Notes: a model not told the origin generated them from the sequence alone. DNA of 64,000 nt from Curtobacterium sp. ISL-83 (GCF_018613895.1 NZ_JAGGPH010000007.1:558001-622000), one strand, 5' to 3'. Shown: positions 8,278 to 18,446, counted from the first letter of the stretch. Made by a program: numbers and translations.

Positions 8278-9663
8278 ATGCCTGCACCCGACGAACACGC
8301 CCGGAACGCCCCGCCGGCGCTCACCGACATCCCCCTCGGCCCGGGGAGCGCCCTCGAGACCGGCGCGGAACTGATCGGCGCCGCGGTGGCGCCGGGTACC
8401 GAGGATCGCCCCCGCGTCGGGCGGGGCTACATCACGGCCCTGATCGTCGCGTTCATGGGTCTGTACGTCGCGTTCATCACCCCGATCGGCTACTCCCTGG
8501 CGATCCGCGTCGCTCAGATCGATCCCGCAGGCAAGAACGCGGCGATCGCCCTCGCGATCGCGATCCCTGGGATCATCGTGATCTTCACCAGTCCGATCGC
8601 CGGCGTCCTGAGCGACCGGACCATGTCGAAGTTCGGCCGCCGCCGCCCGTGGTTCCTCGCCGGTCTTCTCCTCGGACTGGCAGGTTCCCTCGTGGTCGGG
8701 CTCGCTCCGTCGGTCGCCGTGCTGATCGCGGGATGGTCGCTTGCCTACATCGGGTACTCGATCGCGGCGGCGATGATCTTGACCCACCTGAGCGACCTGC
8801 TGCCGGAAGGACAGCGTGGGAAGGTCGCGGGTTTGTCCGGCGCGGTGACCCAGATCGGCCCGATCATCGGCATCGTGTTCGCCGGTGCCTTCGTGAAGGT
8901 ACCCGTCGCCATGTTCGGCGGGCCAGCGGTTCTGGCGCTGATCCTCGGTGCCGTGTTCGTGGCGATCATGCGCGACGAGCCGATCACCGTGCGGCCCGGA
9001 AAGGTGGACGTGAGGAGCCTCGCGAACGGCTTCTACTTCAACCCGCGCAAGTTCCCGAACCTCGGTTGGGTATGGATCAGTCGGGCGTTGATCTTCCTCG
9101 CGCTCTCGTTCTCCACGACCTACGGCATCTACCTTGTTTCCCAACGGCTGACCAGCGACCCGACCAAGGTCGCGGCCATCGTGGCCACCGCCGGTTTCAT
9201 CGGACTCGTCACCGCGATCCTGGGAGCAGTGCTCAGCGGCTTCCTGTCAGACCGCCTGCACAGCCGAAAGCCCTTCCTCATCGGCAGCGCCGTCGTCCTC
9301 GCCGGCGGTCTGCTGTTGATCGCCTTCATGGACAGCCAGTTGCAGTACATCATCGGGAGCGCGGTCCTCACGTTCGCGGTCGGGGTCTACGGGGCCGTCG
9401 ATCAGGCCATCCAGTTGGATGTGCTGCCGCAGGAGGAGAACCAGAACGGTCGTTTCATCACGATCATCGGGCTGGCGAGTCAGATCCCGCAGGCCGCGGG
9501 CCCCCTCGTTGCCGGGGGCATCATCGCGCTCGCGTCGGGTGAGTACACGGTCGTCTACATCATCGGAGCGATCGTCGCTGTGCTCGGGGCCGGAGCGATC
9601 GTGCCGATCTCCATCGGGCGGCGACGGGCCGAGTCGACCACCAGCATCAGGGTCGCGAACTGA
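8278..9663 (+). CDS. MFS sugar transporter
   Basis: The 461-residue integral membrane protein has a hydrophilic N-terminal tail of about 50 residues followed by about 12 membrane helices. The loop SDRTMSKFGRRRPW between helices 2 and 3 is the MFS signature, in the form seen in the GPH/sucrose-type sugar:cation symporters. A second half-repeat appears at SGFLSDRLHSRKP. The start ATG has GGAG 5 nt upstream. As the first gene after the operator, it likely imports the oligosaccharide or glycoside that the following enzymes degrade. Confidence 0.87.
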   Translation: MPAPDEHARNAPPALTDIPLGPGSALETGAELIGAAVAPGTEDRPRVGRGYITALIVAFMGLYVAFITPIGYSLAIRVAQIDPAGKNAAIALAIAIPGIIVIFTSPIAGVLSDRTMSKFGRRRPWFLAGLLLGLAGSLVVGLAPSVAVLIAGWSLAYIGYSIAAAMILTHLSDLLPEGQRGKVAGLSGAVTQIGPIIGIVFAGAFVKVPVAMFGGPAVLALILGAVFVAIMRDEPITVRPGKVDVRSLANGFYFNPRKFPNLGWVWISRALIFLALSFSTTYGIYLVSQRLTSDPTKVAAIVATAGFIGLVTAILGAVLSGFLSDRLHSRKPFLIGSAVVLAGGLLLIAFMDSQLQYIIGSAVLTFAVGVYGAVDQAIQLDVLPQEENQNGRFITIIGLASQIPQAAGPLVAGGIIALASGEYTVVYIIGAIVAVLGAGAIVPISIGRRRAESTTSIRVAN

Positions 9664-9728
9664 CGGCGTGTCCGAACGATCGCCCCGCAGCCTGCACTCG
9701 CCGCTCGTCTTCTCGAAGGAATCCCTGC

Positions 9729-12236
9729 ATGACCACCACGCCATTCCACAAGGACTGGACGGTCCGCCCGAAAGCCAGCATCTTTGCCGAGCTGTCCGGA
9801 CCGGGCGCTCCGCGCATCCCGGTCACCCTTCCGCATGACGCGATGATCGATCTGCCGCGCAACGCGTCGGACAACGAAGGTGCACGGAACGCCTACTTCC
9901 CCGGTGGCGCCGTGGAGTACACCAAGGTGTTCGACGTCCCTGAGGACTACCGGACGCGTCGGCTGTCGCTCGAGTTCCAAGGGGTCTACCGGGACGCCGT
10001 GGTCTTCGTGAACGGCGACTTCGCCGGTCAGCGCCCCTCGGGATACGCGACCTTCCGGATCCGGCTCGATCCGTTCCTCCGGTACGGCGAGTCGAACGTG
10101 GTCCGCGTCGAGAGCCGCGCTCATGACGACTCCCGGTGGTACACGGGTCTCGGCATCCACCGCGATGTGCTCCTGCACGTCGACGAATTGGTCCACCTCG
10201 CCGCGGACGGCGTGCAGATCACCACCCCCGACGTCGATCATCGTCGCGCTGTTGTCCTGGCGAGCAGCTGGGTCCTGAACGAGGGTCTGCATTCCTCGAC
10301 GGTGACGGTGACGACGGAGGTCCGCGACGCTGATGATGTCATCGTGTCATCAGACACGGTGCCGGTCACCACCACACCTGGGACGGCGGAGGTGTCTCGC
10401 CAGCGGCTCTACGTCGTGGCGCCACATCTGTGGTCACCGGATTCGCCGTACCTCTACACCGCGACGACGACCGTCCGGCAGCAACACGATGTGCTCGACC
10501 AGCAGGTGACGCGGTTCGGTGTGAGGACGCTGCAGCTGGATCCGTACGAGGGCCTCCGCATCAACGGCACACCACTGAAGCTCCGAGGCGCGTGCATCCA
10601 CCACGACAACGGCATCCTCGGCGCGGCGACGATCGGTCGTGCCGAAGAGCGCCGGATCGAAGTGCTGAAGGCCGCGGGATTCAACGCGATCCGGAGTAGT
10701 CACAACCCGATCAGCCAACCGATGCTGGATGCCTGTGATCGTCTCGGCATGCTCGTGATGGACGAGACGTTCGACATGTGGTCCGAGGCCAAGAACGCCT
10801 TCGACTACTCCCTCGCATTCCCGGAATGGTGGGAGCGAGATGTCGAGGCGATGGTCGCCAAGGACTTCAACCACCCGAGTGTCATCATCTACTCGATCGG
10901 GAACGAGGTCCCGGAAACGGGACGCGCCCTCGGGTCGGGCTGGGGTCGTCGTCTTGCTGAGAAGGTCCGGTCACTCGACCCGTCACGGTTCATCACGAAC
11001 GGCATCAACGGTCTCGTCTCCGTGATGCCGGACGTCATCGAGATGATGAGCACCCATCAAGCAGATGCGGACCCGCAGGGGGTCAACACTCTCATGGGGA
11101 ACGCCGGCGAGTTCATGAACCAGGTCAGCTCCTCACCACTGGTGACCGAGAAGACCGCGGAATCGCAGGGTGTGCTCGACATCGCAGGCATCAACTACGG
11201 CGAGGCACGGTACGAGATCGACAAGGAACTGTTCCCGCACCGAGTGATCGTCGGCACCGAGACCTTCCCCACGCGCATCGACGCGAACTGGAAGCTCGTC
11301 ACCGAGAACCCTCATGTGATCGGCGACTTCACCTGGACCGGCTGGGACTACCTCGGTGAGGTCGGCATCGGGCGCGTGAGCTACCCGGAGCCTGGGCAGA
11401 CCCCGGCGTTCGCCGCTCCGTTCCCGTGGCTGACGGCGTGGTGCGGTGACATCGACATCACCGGCCACCGGCGTCCCGCCTCCTACTACCGCGAGACGGT
11501 GTTCGGCCTCCGTCGCGAGCCCTACATCGCTGTCCACCGGCCCGAGTTCCACGGCCGGGCGGTGCAAGCCGGTCAATGGGCGTGGTCCGACTCGATCGCG
11601 TCCTGGACCTGGACCACACCACCCGGAGCACCAGTGACGATCGACGTCTACAGCGATGCCGATGAGGTCGAGCTGTTCGTGAACGGGACGAGCTGCGGCA
11701 GGCGATCAGCAGGACAGCCGAACGGCTTCACGGCGACGTTCGAGACGACCTACGAACCTGGCCAACTCGTCGCACGGGCCTACATCGACGGGGCCGAAGT
11801 CGGCCGCACTGTGCTCACGAGTGCACGGGGACCGTTCCGACTCTCGGCACGCGCGGACAGCGCCGTGATCACCGACGGCATGTCGGCCTTGAGCTTCATC
11901 GAGATCGAAGTGGTTGATGATCGCGGGGTCGTCGCCACCCACGAAGAGCACGTGGTCTCCGTCCAGGTCGATGGTGCCGGCATCCTCCAGGGTCTCGGGA
12001 GCGCTCGACCGGCCACAGAGGAGCGGTACGGCGACTCGCAGTGCACGACATTCGACGGACGCCTGCTCGCAGCGGTCCGCCCCACGGCTCCTGGGGAGAT
12101 CACCGTCGTGGTGAGTGCTGACGGGTTCGACGACGTTTCCCTGTCGATCCACGTCGTGCCCGAACGCGTACCCCCAGTCGTGGCCGGGCACCTGACCGAC
12201 CTCAACCCGCAACCGACAGACAAGGCTTCAGTATGA
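9729..12236 (+). CDS. glycoside hydrolase family 2 enzyme (beta-galactosidase-like, DUF4982)
   Basis: The 835-residue protein has the GH2 layout: an N-terminal jelly-roll sugar-binding domain (about 1-180), an immunoglobulin-like domain (about 185-285), a TIM barrel (about 290-600) and C-terminal beta domains including a DUF4982-like part with DEVELFVNGTSCG. The acid/base pair is N392-E393 in YSIGNEVPETG, and the likely nucleophile is E511 in VIVGTETFP. It has no signal peptide, so it acts inside the cell on imported beta-linked sugars. The exact sugar (galactoside, glucuronide or other) cannot be read from the sequence. The downstream SDR gene overlaps its stop by 4 nt. Confidence 0.9.
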   Translation: MTTTPFHKDWTVRPKASIFAELSGPGAPRIPVTLPHDAMIDLPRNASDNEGARNAYFPGGAVEYTKVFDVPEDYRTRRLSLEFQGVYRDAVVFVNGDFAGQRPSGYATFRIRLDPFLRYGESNVVRVESRAHDDSRWYTGLGIHRDVLLHVDELVHLAADGVQITTPDVDHRRAVVLASSWVLNEGLHSSTVTVTTEVRDADDVIVSSDTVPVTTTPGTAEVSRQRLYVVAPHLWSPDSPYLYTATTTVRQQHDVLDQQVTRFGVRTLQLDPYEGLRINGTPLKLRGACIHHDNGILGAATIGRAEERRIEVLKAAGFNAIRSSHNPISQPMLDACDRLGMLVMDETFDMWSEAKNAFDYSLAFPEWWERDVEAMVAKDFNHPSVIIYSIGNEVPETGRALGSGWGRRLAEKVRSLDPSRFITNGINGLVSVMPDVIEMMSTHQADADPQGVNTLMGNAGEFMNQVSSSPLVTEKTAESQGVLDIAGINYGEARYEIDKELFPHRVIVGTETFPTRIDANWKLVTENPHVIGDFTWTGWDYLGEVGIGRVSYPEPGQTPAFAAPFPWLTAWCGDIDITGHRRPASYYRETVFGLRREPYIAVHRPEFHGRAVQAGQWAWSDSIASWTWTTPPGAPVTIDVYSDADEVELFVNGTSCGRRSAGQPNGFTATFETTYEPGQLVARAYIDGAEVGRTVLTSARGPFRLSARADSAVITDGMSALSFIEIEVVDDRGVVATHEEHVVSVQVDGAGILQGLGSARPATEERYGDSQCTTFDGRLLAAVRPTAPGEITVVVSADGFDDVSLSIHVVPERVPPVVAGHLTDLNPQPTDKASV

Positions 12237-12976
12237 GCACGTTCACCGGCAAGACCGTCCTCGTGACGGGGGCAGGATCCGGAATAGGGAGAGCCACCGC
12301 GATCCGGCTGATCCACGAGGGCGCGCGGGTCATCGCGACCGACCTGGTCCCTGATCGCCTCGATGAACTGGAGACGGAACTCCTCGGCAAGAGCATCACG
12401 ACCGTTGCTGGTGACGTCTCCGATGACGACACCGTCCAGGCACTCGTCGAAGCCTGCGGAGGGACGCTCGACGGACTCGCGAACGTCGCCGGGATCATGG
12501 ACTCGTTCCTCCCGCTCGGCGAGGTCGACGACACCACGTGGGAGCGCGTCCTCCGGATCAACCTCACCGCGCCGATGAGGGTCACCCGTGCAGTCCTGCC
12601 GATGCTGCTCGCCAGCGGTCACGGGTCGGTCGTGAACGTCGCATCGGAGGCGGCATTCCGTGGTTCCGCCGCGGGTGCGGCGTACACCGCGTCGAAGCAC
12701 GCGATCGCTGGCCTGACCAGGAGCACCGCGTTCATGTACGGCCCGCAGGGCCTGCGGGTGAACGCGGTCGCGCCGGGGGCGACGATGACGAACATGGCCG
12801 CGGATGTGCGGTCCGACCTCGGTGCCGGGCGGGTGTTCCCCTTGATGGCGGCAATCGCCATCGTACCTGCGGAAGCAGCGGCCATCGCTGCGTCCATCGT
12901 GTGGTTGCTCAGCGAGGAAGCGTCGAACGTCAACGGTGTGATCCTGCCGAGCGATGGCGGTTGGTCCGTTGTCTAG
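12233..12976 (+). CDS. short-chain dehydrogenase/reductase (SDR)
   Basis: This 247-residue classical SDR has the cofactor motif TGAGSGIG near the N-terminus, the NVAG strand, the catalytic Ser region VVNVASEAAF and the YTASK catalytic Tyr/Lys pair. It ends in the typical LPSDGGWSVV. The ATG overlaps the GH2 stop (ATGA). The D after the second beta strand (ATDLVPD) suggests NAD rather than NADP. Within a sugar operon it probably oxidises or epimerises a released sugar or polyol through a keto intermediate; this is inferred from context. Confidence 0.88.
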   Translation: MSTFTGKTVLVTGAGSGIGRATAIRLIHEGARVIATDLVPDRLDELETELLGKSITTVAGDVSDDDTVQALVEACGGTLDGLANVAGIMDSFLPLGEVDDTTWERVLRINLTAPMRVTRAVLPMLLASGHGSVVNVASEAAFRGSAAGAAYTASKHAIAGLTRSTAFMYGPQGLRVNAVAPGATMTNMAADVRSDLGAGRVFPLMAAIAIVPAEAAAIAASIVWLLSEEASNVNGVILPSDGGWSVV

Positions 12977-13007
12977 CGTCCCGCCCCTTGAGTCTCCGGG
13001 GGGAGCG

Positions 13008-15116
13008 GTGCCGGCACGCATCGATCGTGAAGCCGTCGTCAGTCGCCACACGATCGTCGTCCACGAGCCGAACCCGGAGCACGTCGTCTCCGTCGGCAAC
13101 GGCGACTTCGCGTACACCGCGGACATCACGGGGATGCAGACGTTCGCGGCCTACCACGATCCGCTCCGCAACATGCTCTCGGGAACGACCGCCATCAACA
13201 CGGCGACGATGAGCACCTGGGGATGGCACGAGATGCCCAATCCCGAGGGCTTCAGCCTTTCCGATGCCATGTCCGAGTACGCCACGCCGAGGGGCCCGGT
13301 CGCGTACCCCGACAAGTACGACATGCAAGCTGCGATGCAGGGAGCACTCCCGGACGAGCACCGTCCCGGCGCGTGGTTGCACGCCAACCCGCAACGGCTC
13401 GATCTCGGTCGCGTCGGCCTCGCCCTGCGGCGAACGCCCGGGAAGGAACCGATCACCAGCCCCGAGGGTTTGTCCGACACCACACTGACCAACGACCTGT
13501 GGCGCGGACGAGTGGAGAGCTCGTTCCACTTCGAGGGGGTTCCCGTCCACGTCCGCACCGTTGCCTCACCACACGATTCCGTTGTCGCATTCCGGATCGA
13601 GTCCGCGCTCCTGCGAGAAGGGCGACTCGCTGTTTCCCTCGCCTTCCCCTACGCCCACGACGGCTTCTTCCAAACCGACGACTGGGAACGTCCTGCGCAA
13701 CACGCATCGACGCTGCAACAGGCGGCCGAGGGGACGTTCGCGATCATTCGAGAGGTCGATGCCACGACCTACCGCGTCGACGTCCGCCACTCGTCCGGAC
13801 AGGTCACGGCCGGCACGGAACCGCACCGTTTCGAGATCACATCGGACCAGGCCCAGGTAGACGTCGTCATCCGGTTCTCACCGGACGACAACTCAGAGGT
13901 CCCGAGCTTCGACGAGGTTCTCCGTGACGCGGAGCAGCGGTGGTCCCGGTTCTGGAACGACGGCGCGAGCATCGACTTCACGGGCAGCAGTGACCCGAGG
14001 GCACACGAGCTCGAACGCCGGGTAGTTCTCTCGCAGTACCTCACCGCAGTCCATGGATCGGGCGTGAACCCGCCAGCGGAGACCGGGCTGCTCACGAATT
14101 CGTGGCAGGGGAAGTTCCATCTCGAGATGCACTTCTGGCATGCCGCGCACTTTGCCGCCTGGGGCAGGCCCGAGCTCCTGCGCCCGAGTCTCGACTGGTA
14201 CCTATCGATCCTCGTCGAAGCCAAGGCAACAGCCCAGCGGCAGCACTACCGGGGAGCCCGCTGGCCGAAGCAGGTCGGCCCCGAGGGCCGGGAGAGCCCC
14301 GAGCCGACGGGCTCCCTCCTCGTCTGGCAGCAACCACACCTGTTGTTCCTGCTCGAGTTGACCTGGCGCGCCAGTTCTGCAGACGAGCGGACGGCGCTGG
14401 TGGAGGTGTTCGCCGATGCGGTCGACGCAACCGTGGAGTTCATGGTCGACTTCGTCGAACTCCGAGACGGAGAATTCCACCTTCCCGCACCCCTGATGCC
14501 GGCACAGGAGTTCTACGACAGCCGTACCACGGAAGATCCGACCTTCGAACTGGCGTACTGGTGGTGGGGTATCGAGATCGGTCAGCGCTGGCGCGAGCGC
14601 CGAGGACTCGATCGTGACCCGGGCACCAACCAGGTGCAGACCCATCTCGTCACGCCCCGCCGGAACGAAACGGGCTACGCGGCGGTGGGTACGACCGATG
14701 AGATCCGGCGCGACGATCACCCGTCGCTGCTCGGAGCCTTGGGGTTCGTTCCACTGACGCCGTTGATCGACACGGTGGTGATGCGGAACACGCTCGAGGA
14801 CGTACTGGCCCGTTGGGATTGGGATTCCGCTTGGGGATGGGACTTCCCGCTGATGGCGATGACAGCGCACCGCCTCGGGGACAAGAACCTGGCGGTCGAC
14901 GTCCTGCTTCGTCCCGAACGCAAGAACCACCACACCGTCGTGGGCCACAACCCGCAGATGGGCGCGCTCCTGCCAGCGTACCTCCCGGGAAACGGGGCCC
15001 TGCTCGCTGCCGTGTCCCTGCTCGCCGGACCATCGGACGACGGGGCACCACACAGCTTCCCGGCGGACGGCTGGGTTGTGGCGACCGAGGGCTTCGTCTC
15101 CTGGCCGGACACCTGA
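13008..15116 (+). CDS. GH65-like six-hairpin glycosidase
   Basis: The roughly 702-residue cytoplasmic protein opens with a beta-sandwich domain (the SVGNGDFAYTADITGMQ segment is typical of GH65/GH95-like enzymes). A linker leads to an (alpha/alpha)6 barrel with NSWQGKFHLEMHFWHAAHFA, WDWDSAWGWDFPLMA and YLPGNGALLAAVSLL. Several acidic residues in these motifs could be the general acid. The family resembles GH65 but I cannot assign a known activity. The GTG at 13008 follows a GGGGGGAG stretch. An ATG at 12954 is also in frame, but it lies inside the conserved SDR ending and is less likely. Confidence 0.75.
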   Translation: MPARIDREAVVSRHTIVVHEPNPEHVVSVGNGDFAYTADITGMQTFAAYHDPLRNMLSGTTAINTATMSTWGWHEMPNPEGFSLSDAMSEYATPRGPVAYPDKYDMQAAMQGALPDEHRPGAWLHANPQRLDLGRVGLALRRTPGKEPITSPEGLSDTTLTNDLWRGRVESSFHFEGVPVHVRTVASPHDSVVAFRIESALLREGRLAVSLAFPYAHDGFFQTDDWERPAQHASTLQQAAEGTFAIIREVDATTYRVDVRHSSGQVTAGTEPHRFEITSDQAQVDVVIRFSPDDNSEVPSFDEVLRDAEQRWSRFWNDGASIDFTGSSDPRAHELERRVVLSQYLTAVHGSGVNPPAETGLLTNSWQGKFHLEMHFWHAAHFAAWGRPELLRPSLDWYLSILVEAKATAQRQHYRGARWPKQVGPEGRESPEPTGSLLVWQQPHLLFLLELTWRASSADERTALVEVFADAVDATVEFMVDFVELRDGEFHLPAPLMPAQEFYDSRTTEDPTFELAYWWWGIEIGQRWRERRGLDRDPGTNQVQTHLVTPRRNETGYAAVGTTDEIRRDDHPSLLGALGFVPLTPLIDTVVMRNTLEDVLARWDWDSAWGWDFPLMAMTAHRLGDKNLAVDVLLRPERKNHHTVVGHNPQMGALLPAYLPGNGALLAAVSLLAGPSDDGAPHSFPADGWVVATEGFVSWPDT

Positions 15117-15218
15117 GGGCACCTGCGGCAGCGACCACCAGCCAGGTGGTCGCTGCCCCACCGGACACCCGGTGTCCGTAGAACATCGAAACGACCACGA
15201 AGGAACCAGGGACCCCTG

Positions 15219-17498
15219 ATGTCAGACCAGCTCTATCGCAATGCCTCCCTCAGCGTCGCTGAGCGCGTCGAAGACCTGCTCGGTCGACTTTCGCTCGGCG
15301 AGAAGGCCGGCCAGCTCAGCCAGTTCTTCTACCTCGGCGGCCTCGGCGAGTTGCCCGCCGACTTCGACGTCGACTCGCTTCCCCCCGAACATCAGGCTTA
15401 CCTCCGTCAGCCCCAGATCGTCGAAGACGCGATCGCTGCCGGTGGCGCCGGATCGGTCCTCTTCGTGACGGATCCCGAACTGGCGAACCGTCTCCAGCGG
15501 TTGGCAGTTGAGCAGTCCGAGCACGGCATCCCGCTGATCTTCGGATTCGACGTCATCCACGGTCTGCGGACCATCTTCCCCGCACCGATCGGGATGGCAG
15601 CGTCCTGGGACATGGACACGGTCTCAGCGTCGCAGGCGGTCGCGGCTCGCGAGGCGAGAGCCGTCGGCGTCCACTGGACTTTTGCGCCGATGGTCGACAT
15701 CGCTCGGGACCCGCGGTGGGGCCGCATCTACGAAGGAGCTGGGGAGGACCCCTACCTCGGGTCGGCGGTCGCCGCGGCACAGGTTCGAGGCTTCCAAGGA
15801 GACTTGGGCGCGGAGAACGTCCTGGCCGGCCCGAAGCACTTCGCCGGGTACGGGGCTGCTCGCGGCGGGCGTGACTACGACGATGTCGAACTGTCCGATT
15901 CGGAACTGCACAACGTCTACTTGCCACCGTTCAAGGCCGCAATCAATGCCGGTGCCCGCAACGTGATGAGCGCTTACATGGACTTCAACGGTGTGCCGGC
16001 GAGCGGCAACTCCCGTCTGCTCACCGAGATCCTCCGCAACGAACTCGGGTTCACTGGGTTCGTCGTGTCGGACGCGAACGCCGTCAAGTCCCTGGAGACC
16101 CAGCACTTCGCCGAGTCAGCCACCGACGCGGGGGCGCGGGCGCTGTCTGCCGGTCTCGACATGGAGATGTGCACGTTCGACCCGGCGTTCGGGTCCTTGC
16201 CCGACGCCGTCGCACAGGGACTCGTCGACGAGGAATCGATCGACGCCGCAGTGCGCCGAGTGTTGTCCGCGAAGTTCGAGCTCGGTCTTTTCGAAGCTCC
16301 GTTCGTCGACGCGTCTGCGGCACCGGGTGTCCTCGCCGAGCGAGGAAGCCGGGAGCTCGCACGCGGTGCAGCGGAGCGCAGTGTCGTTCTCCTGAAGAAC
16401 GACGGCATCCTGCCGCTCGGTCCCTCGACCTCCGCCACGATCGCGGTCGTCGGGCAGCTCGCGGACAGCAAGCGAGACACCCTCGGACCCTGGGTATTCG
16501 CACACCACACCGACGACACGATCACCATCCTGGAGGGGATCACTTCGCGCGTGGGGGCAGCCGCGGAGGTCTCGTTCGCACCCGGCGCCGGCATCCCCGC
16601 TCGGGAGTACCCGTCGATGTTCGACCAGTCGGATCCCACGGTGGTGAACACCCCCATCGACTACGACGACGATCGCGCGATCGAGGAAGCCGTCGCCGTC
16701 GCCGGTCGCGCAGACGTCGCGATCGTTGTCGTGGGGGAGCGGCAGAACCAGATCGGGGAGAACGCGTCCCGGTCGACGTTGGAGCTCCCGGGGCGGCAGC
16801 TCGAGCAGCTGCAGCGCATCGTCGCAACCGGTACGCCCGTCGTTGTGGTGGTGATGTCCGGGAGGCCGCTCGACCTCAGGTGGGTCGATGCGCACGCCGG
16901 GGCGATCCTCCAGGGGTGGTACCCCGGAAGCGAAGGCGGCTCCGCCGTCGCACGCGTGCTCTTCGGTGACGTCTCGCCCGGCGGACGGTTGCCCTTCACG
17001 TGGCCGAGGCACGTCGGCCATGTTCCGATGGTGTACTCGCACCTCCGTACGTTCCAGCCGGAGGCGCAGTCCAAACGGTACTGGGACGAGGAGTCCACTC
17101 CGCTCTACCCTTTCGGTCACGGGCTCAGCTACGGCTCGTTCAGGTACGAGGGGCTCCGCACCGATCGAGACGAGATCACGGTCGGAGAGTCCGTGCAAGT
17201 CACCGTCGACGTCACGAACACATCGAACCGAGCAGCCGACGAGGTCGTCCAGCTCTACATCCACCAGCGGCACGGCGCTGCGTCGCGTCCGGTGCGGGAA
17301 TTGAAGGGCTTCCAGCGAATTCCCTTCGCCGTCGGGCAGACACGGACGGTGGACTTCGCGCTCGGACCGGACGAGCTCGCCTACTGGAGCGCCGCAACCG
17401 GGGGATGGGGTCAGGATGCGACGGTGCTCGACATCTGGGTGGGAGGCAGTTCGACCTGCAGCACGACCACCGTCCTGCGCATCAACTCCCTCGCGTGA
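15219..17498 (+). CDS. glycoside hydrolase family 3 beta-glycosidase
   Basis: The 759-residue protein has the three GH3 domains: an N-terminal TIM barrel with the KHFAGYG loop and the nucleophile D285 in GFVVSDANAVKS, an alpha/beta sandwich domain (about 380-600) and a C-terminal fibronectin-III-like domain (about 650-755). It has no signal peptide. GH3 enzymes release single sugars (glucose, xylose and others) from beta-linked oligosaccharides. AAGGA upstream of the ATG gives a weak ribosome site. The next gene overlaps its stop, which keeps it in the same operon. Confidence 0.92.
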   Translation: MSDQLYRNASLSVAERVEDLLGRLSLGEKAGQLSQFFYLGGLGELPADFDVDSLPPEHQAYLRQPQIVEDAIAAGGAGSVLFVTDPELANRLQRLAVEQSEHGIPLIFGFDVIHGLRTIFPAPIGMAASWDMDTVSASQAVAAREARAVGVHWTFAPMVDIARDPRWGRIYEGAGEDPYLGSAVAAAQVRGFQGDLGAENVLAGPKHFAGYGAARGGRDYDDVELSDSELHNVYLPPFKAAINAGARNVMSAYMDFNGVPASGNSRLLTEILRNELGFTGFVVSDANAVKSLETQHFAESATDAGARALSAGLDMEMCTFDPAFGSLPDAVAQGLVDEESIDAAVRRVLSAKFELGLFEAPFVDASAAPGVLAERGSRELARGAAERSVVLLKNDGILPLGPSTSATIAVVGQLADSKRDTLGPWVFAHHTDDTITILEGITSRVGAAAEVSFAPGAGIPAREYPSMFDQSDPTVVNTPIDYDDDRAIEEAVAVAGRADVAIVVVGERQNQIGENASRSTLELPGRQLEQLQRIVATGTPVVVVVMSGRPLDLRWVDAHAGAILQGWYPGSEGGSAVARVLFGDVSPGGRLPFTWPRHVGHVPMVYSHLRTFQPEAQSKRYWDEESTPLYPFGHGLSYGSFRYEGLRTDRDEITVGESVQVTVDVTNTSNRAADEVVQLYIHQRHGAASRPVRELKGFQRIPFAVGQTRTVDFALGPDELAYWSAATGGWGQDATVLDIWVGGSSTCSTTTVLRINSLA

Positions 17499-18262
17499 GG
17501 AACGTCGCGATCGGCATCAGCAGGCCGGTCAGAATCGCACCCCGGAGACGGGTCGCTCGTTCACGCCCGTTGATCGTCGGTGCCTCGCTCGTCGCCGCGT
17601 GCTGGGCGGCGGCGGTGATCTCCGCCGTGTCGGCGGCGGGTGGAGACAGGCCAGCACGGTTCGAGCGACGGGTGGCAGCACTGGAAGCCGTCAACCCTGG
17701 GCGCAGTCGGGGGGCGGTGGTGCTCACCGGGAGTTCGTTCTTCGAGCGCTGGCTGACGTCCGAGAAGGACCTTGCACCGTTCACGGCGGTGAACATCGGC
17801 ATCGGCGGAACGAAGGTCGGGGATCACCTGTTCTACTTCCATCGGATGGTCCCGCCGCTCGCCCCGACCGCGCTCGTGGCGTACATCGGCTCCAACGACC
17901 TCAACGGCATCCCGTTCATGAGCAAGAAACCGCTGCATGTCACGGCCCTCGTCCTCGAGTACGTCGAGCTCGCTCGCAGGGAGTTGCCGATGGTGCCGAT
18001 CTTCATCGTCGCGATCACCGTAACGCCGAGCCGGAAACGGGTCCGCGCGGACATCGTCGAGACCAACCGGCGTTTGCGAGACGCCTCTCAGTCCGGTGCC
18101 TTCACCTTCATCGACGCAGCGCCGGCACTCCTGACACCCACAGGAGACATCGACTTGTCCCTGTTCGGGCGTGATCGATTGCACCTCAACCGTCTGGGCT
18201 ACGAACGGTTCGCCCAAGCGATTCGAAGCGAACTCGTCCGCACGCTCACGGGTACTGGGTGA
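17495..18262 (+). CDS. membrane-anchored SGNH-hydrolase (GDSL-like esterase)
   Basis: The 255-residue protein starts at a GTG overlapping the GH3 stop (GTGA). A basic N-terminus precedes one membrane helix at about residues 28-50, so the catalytic part should face outside. Block I is G79-S80-S81, with Ser81 as nucleophile in place of the usual GDS. Block III is GSNDLNG, and block V is D227-x2-H230. These enzymes often remove acetyl groups from plant polysaccharides or cell-wall sugars. As the last gene of the operon it may de-acetylate substrates at the surface; that role is inferred from context. Confidence 0.85.
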   Translation: MRNVAIGISRPVRIAPRRRVARSRPLIVGASLVAACWAAAVISAVSAAGGDRPARFERRVAALEAVNPGRSRGAVVLTGSSFFERWLTSEKDLAPFTAVNIGIGGTKVGDHLFYFHRMVPPLAPTALVAYIGSNDLNGIPFMSKKPLHVTALVLEYVELARRELPMVPIFIVAITVTPSRKRVRADIVETNRRLRDASQSGAFTFIDAAPALLTPTGDIDLSLFGRDRLHLNRLGYERFAQAIRSELVRTLTGTG

Positions 18263-18446
18263 GCGCTGGCGGATTCCTGTCGTTCGCGGTAGCTGTAGAT
18301 GAAAGTGTTTCCCGAGCGCCAATTGGAGAAACCCATGCTCCGGCATGCGCGGGCATCCCCGCCGACGAGCCAACCAATGACAAGACATGCCCGAGGCCGT
18401 CGGAGTGGGCGACCGCCGTCAGCGCGGGTGGAAGGACGGGGCGGCG

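Noticed and set aside
12954..13007. Earlier ATG start for the GH65-like gene
   Set aside because: The ATG lies inside codons for the conserved C-terminal end of the SDR gene, so its presence is explained without a start there.
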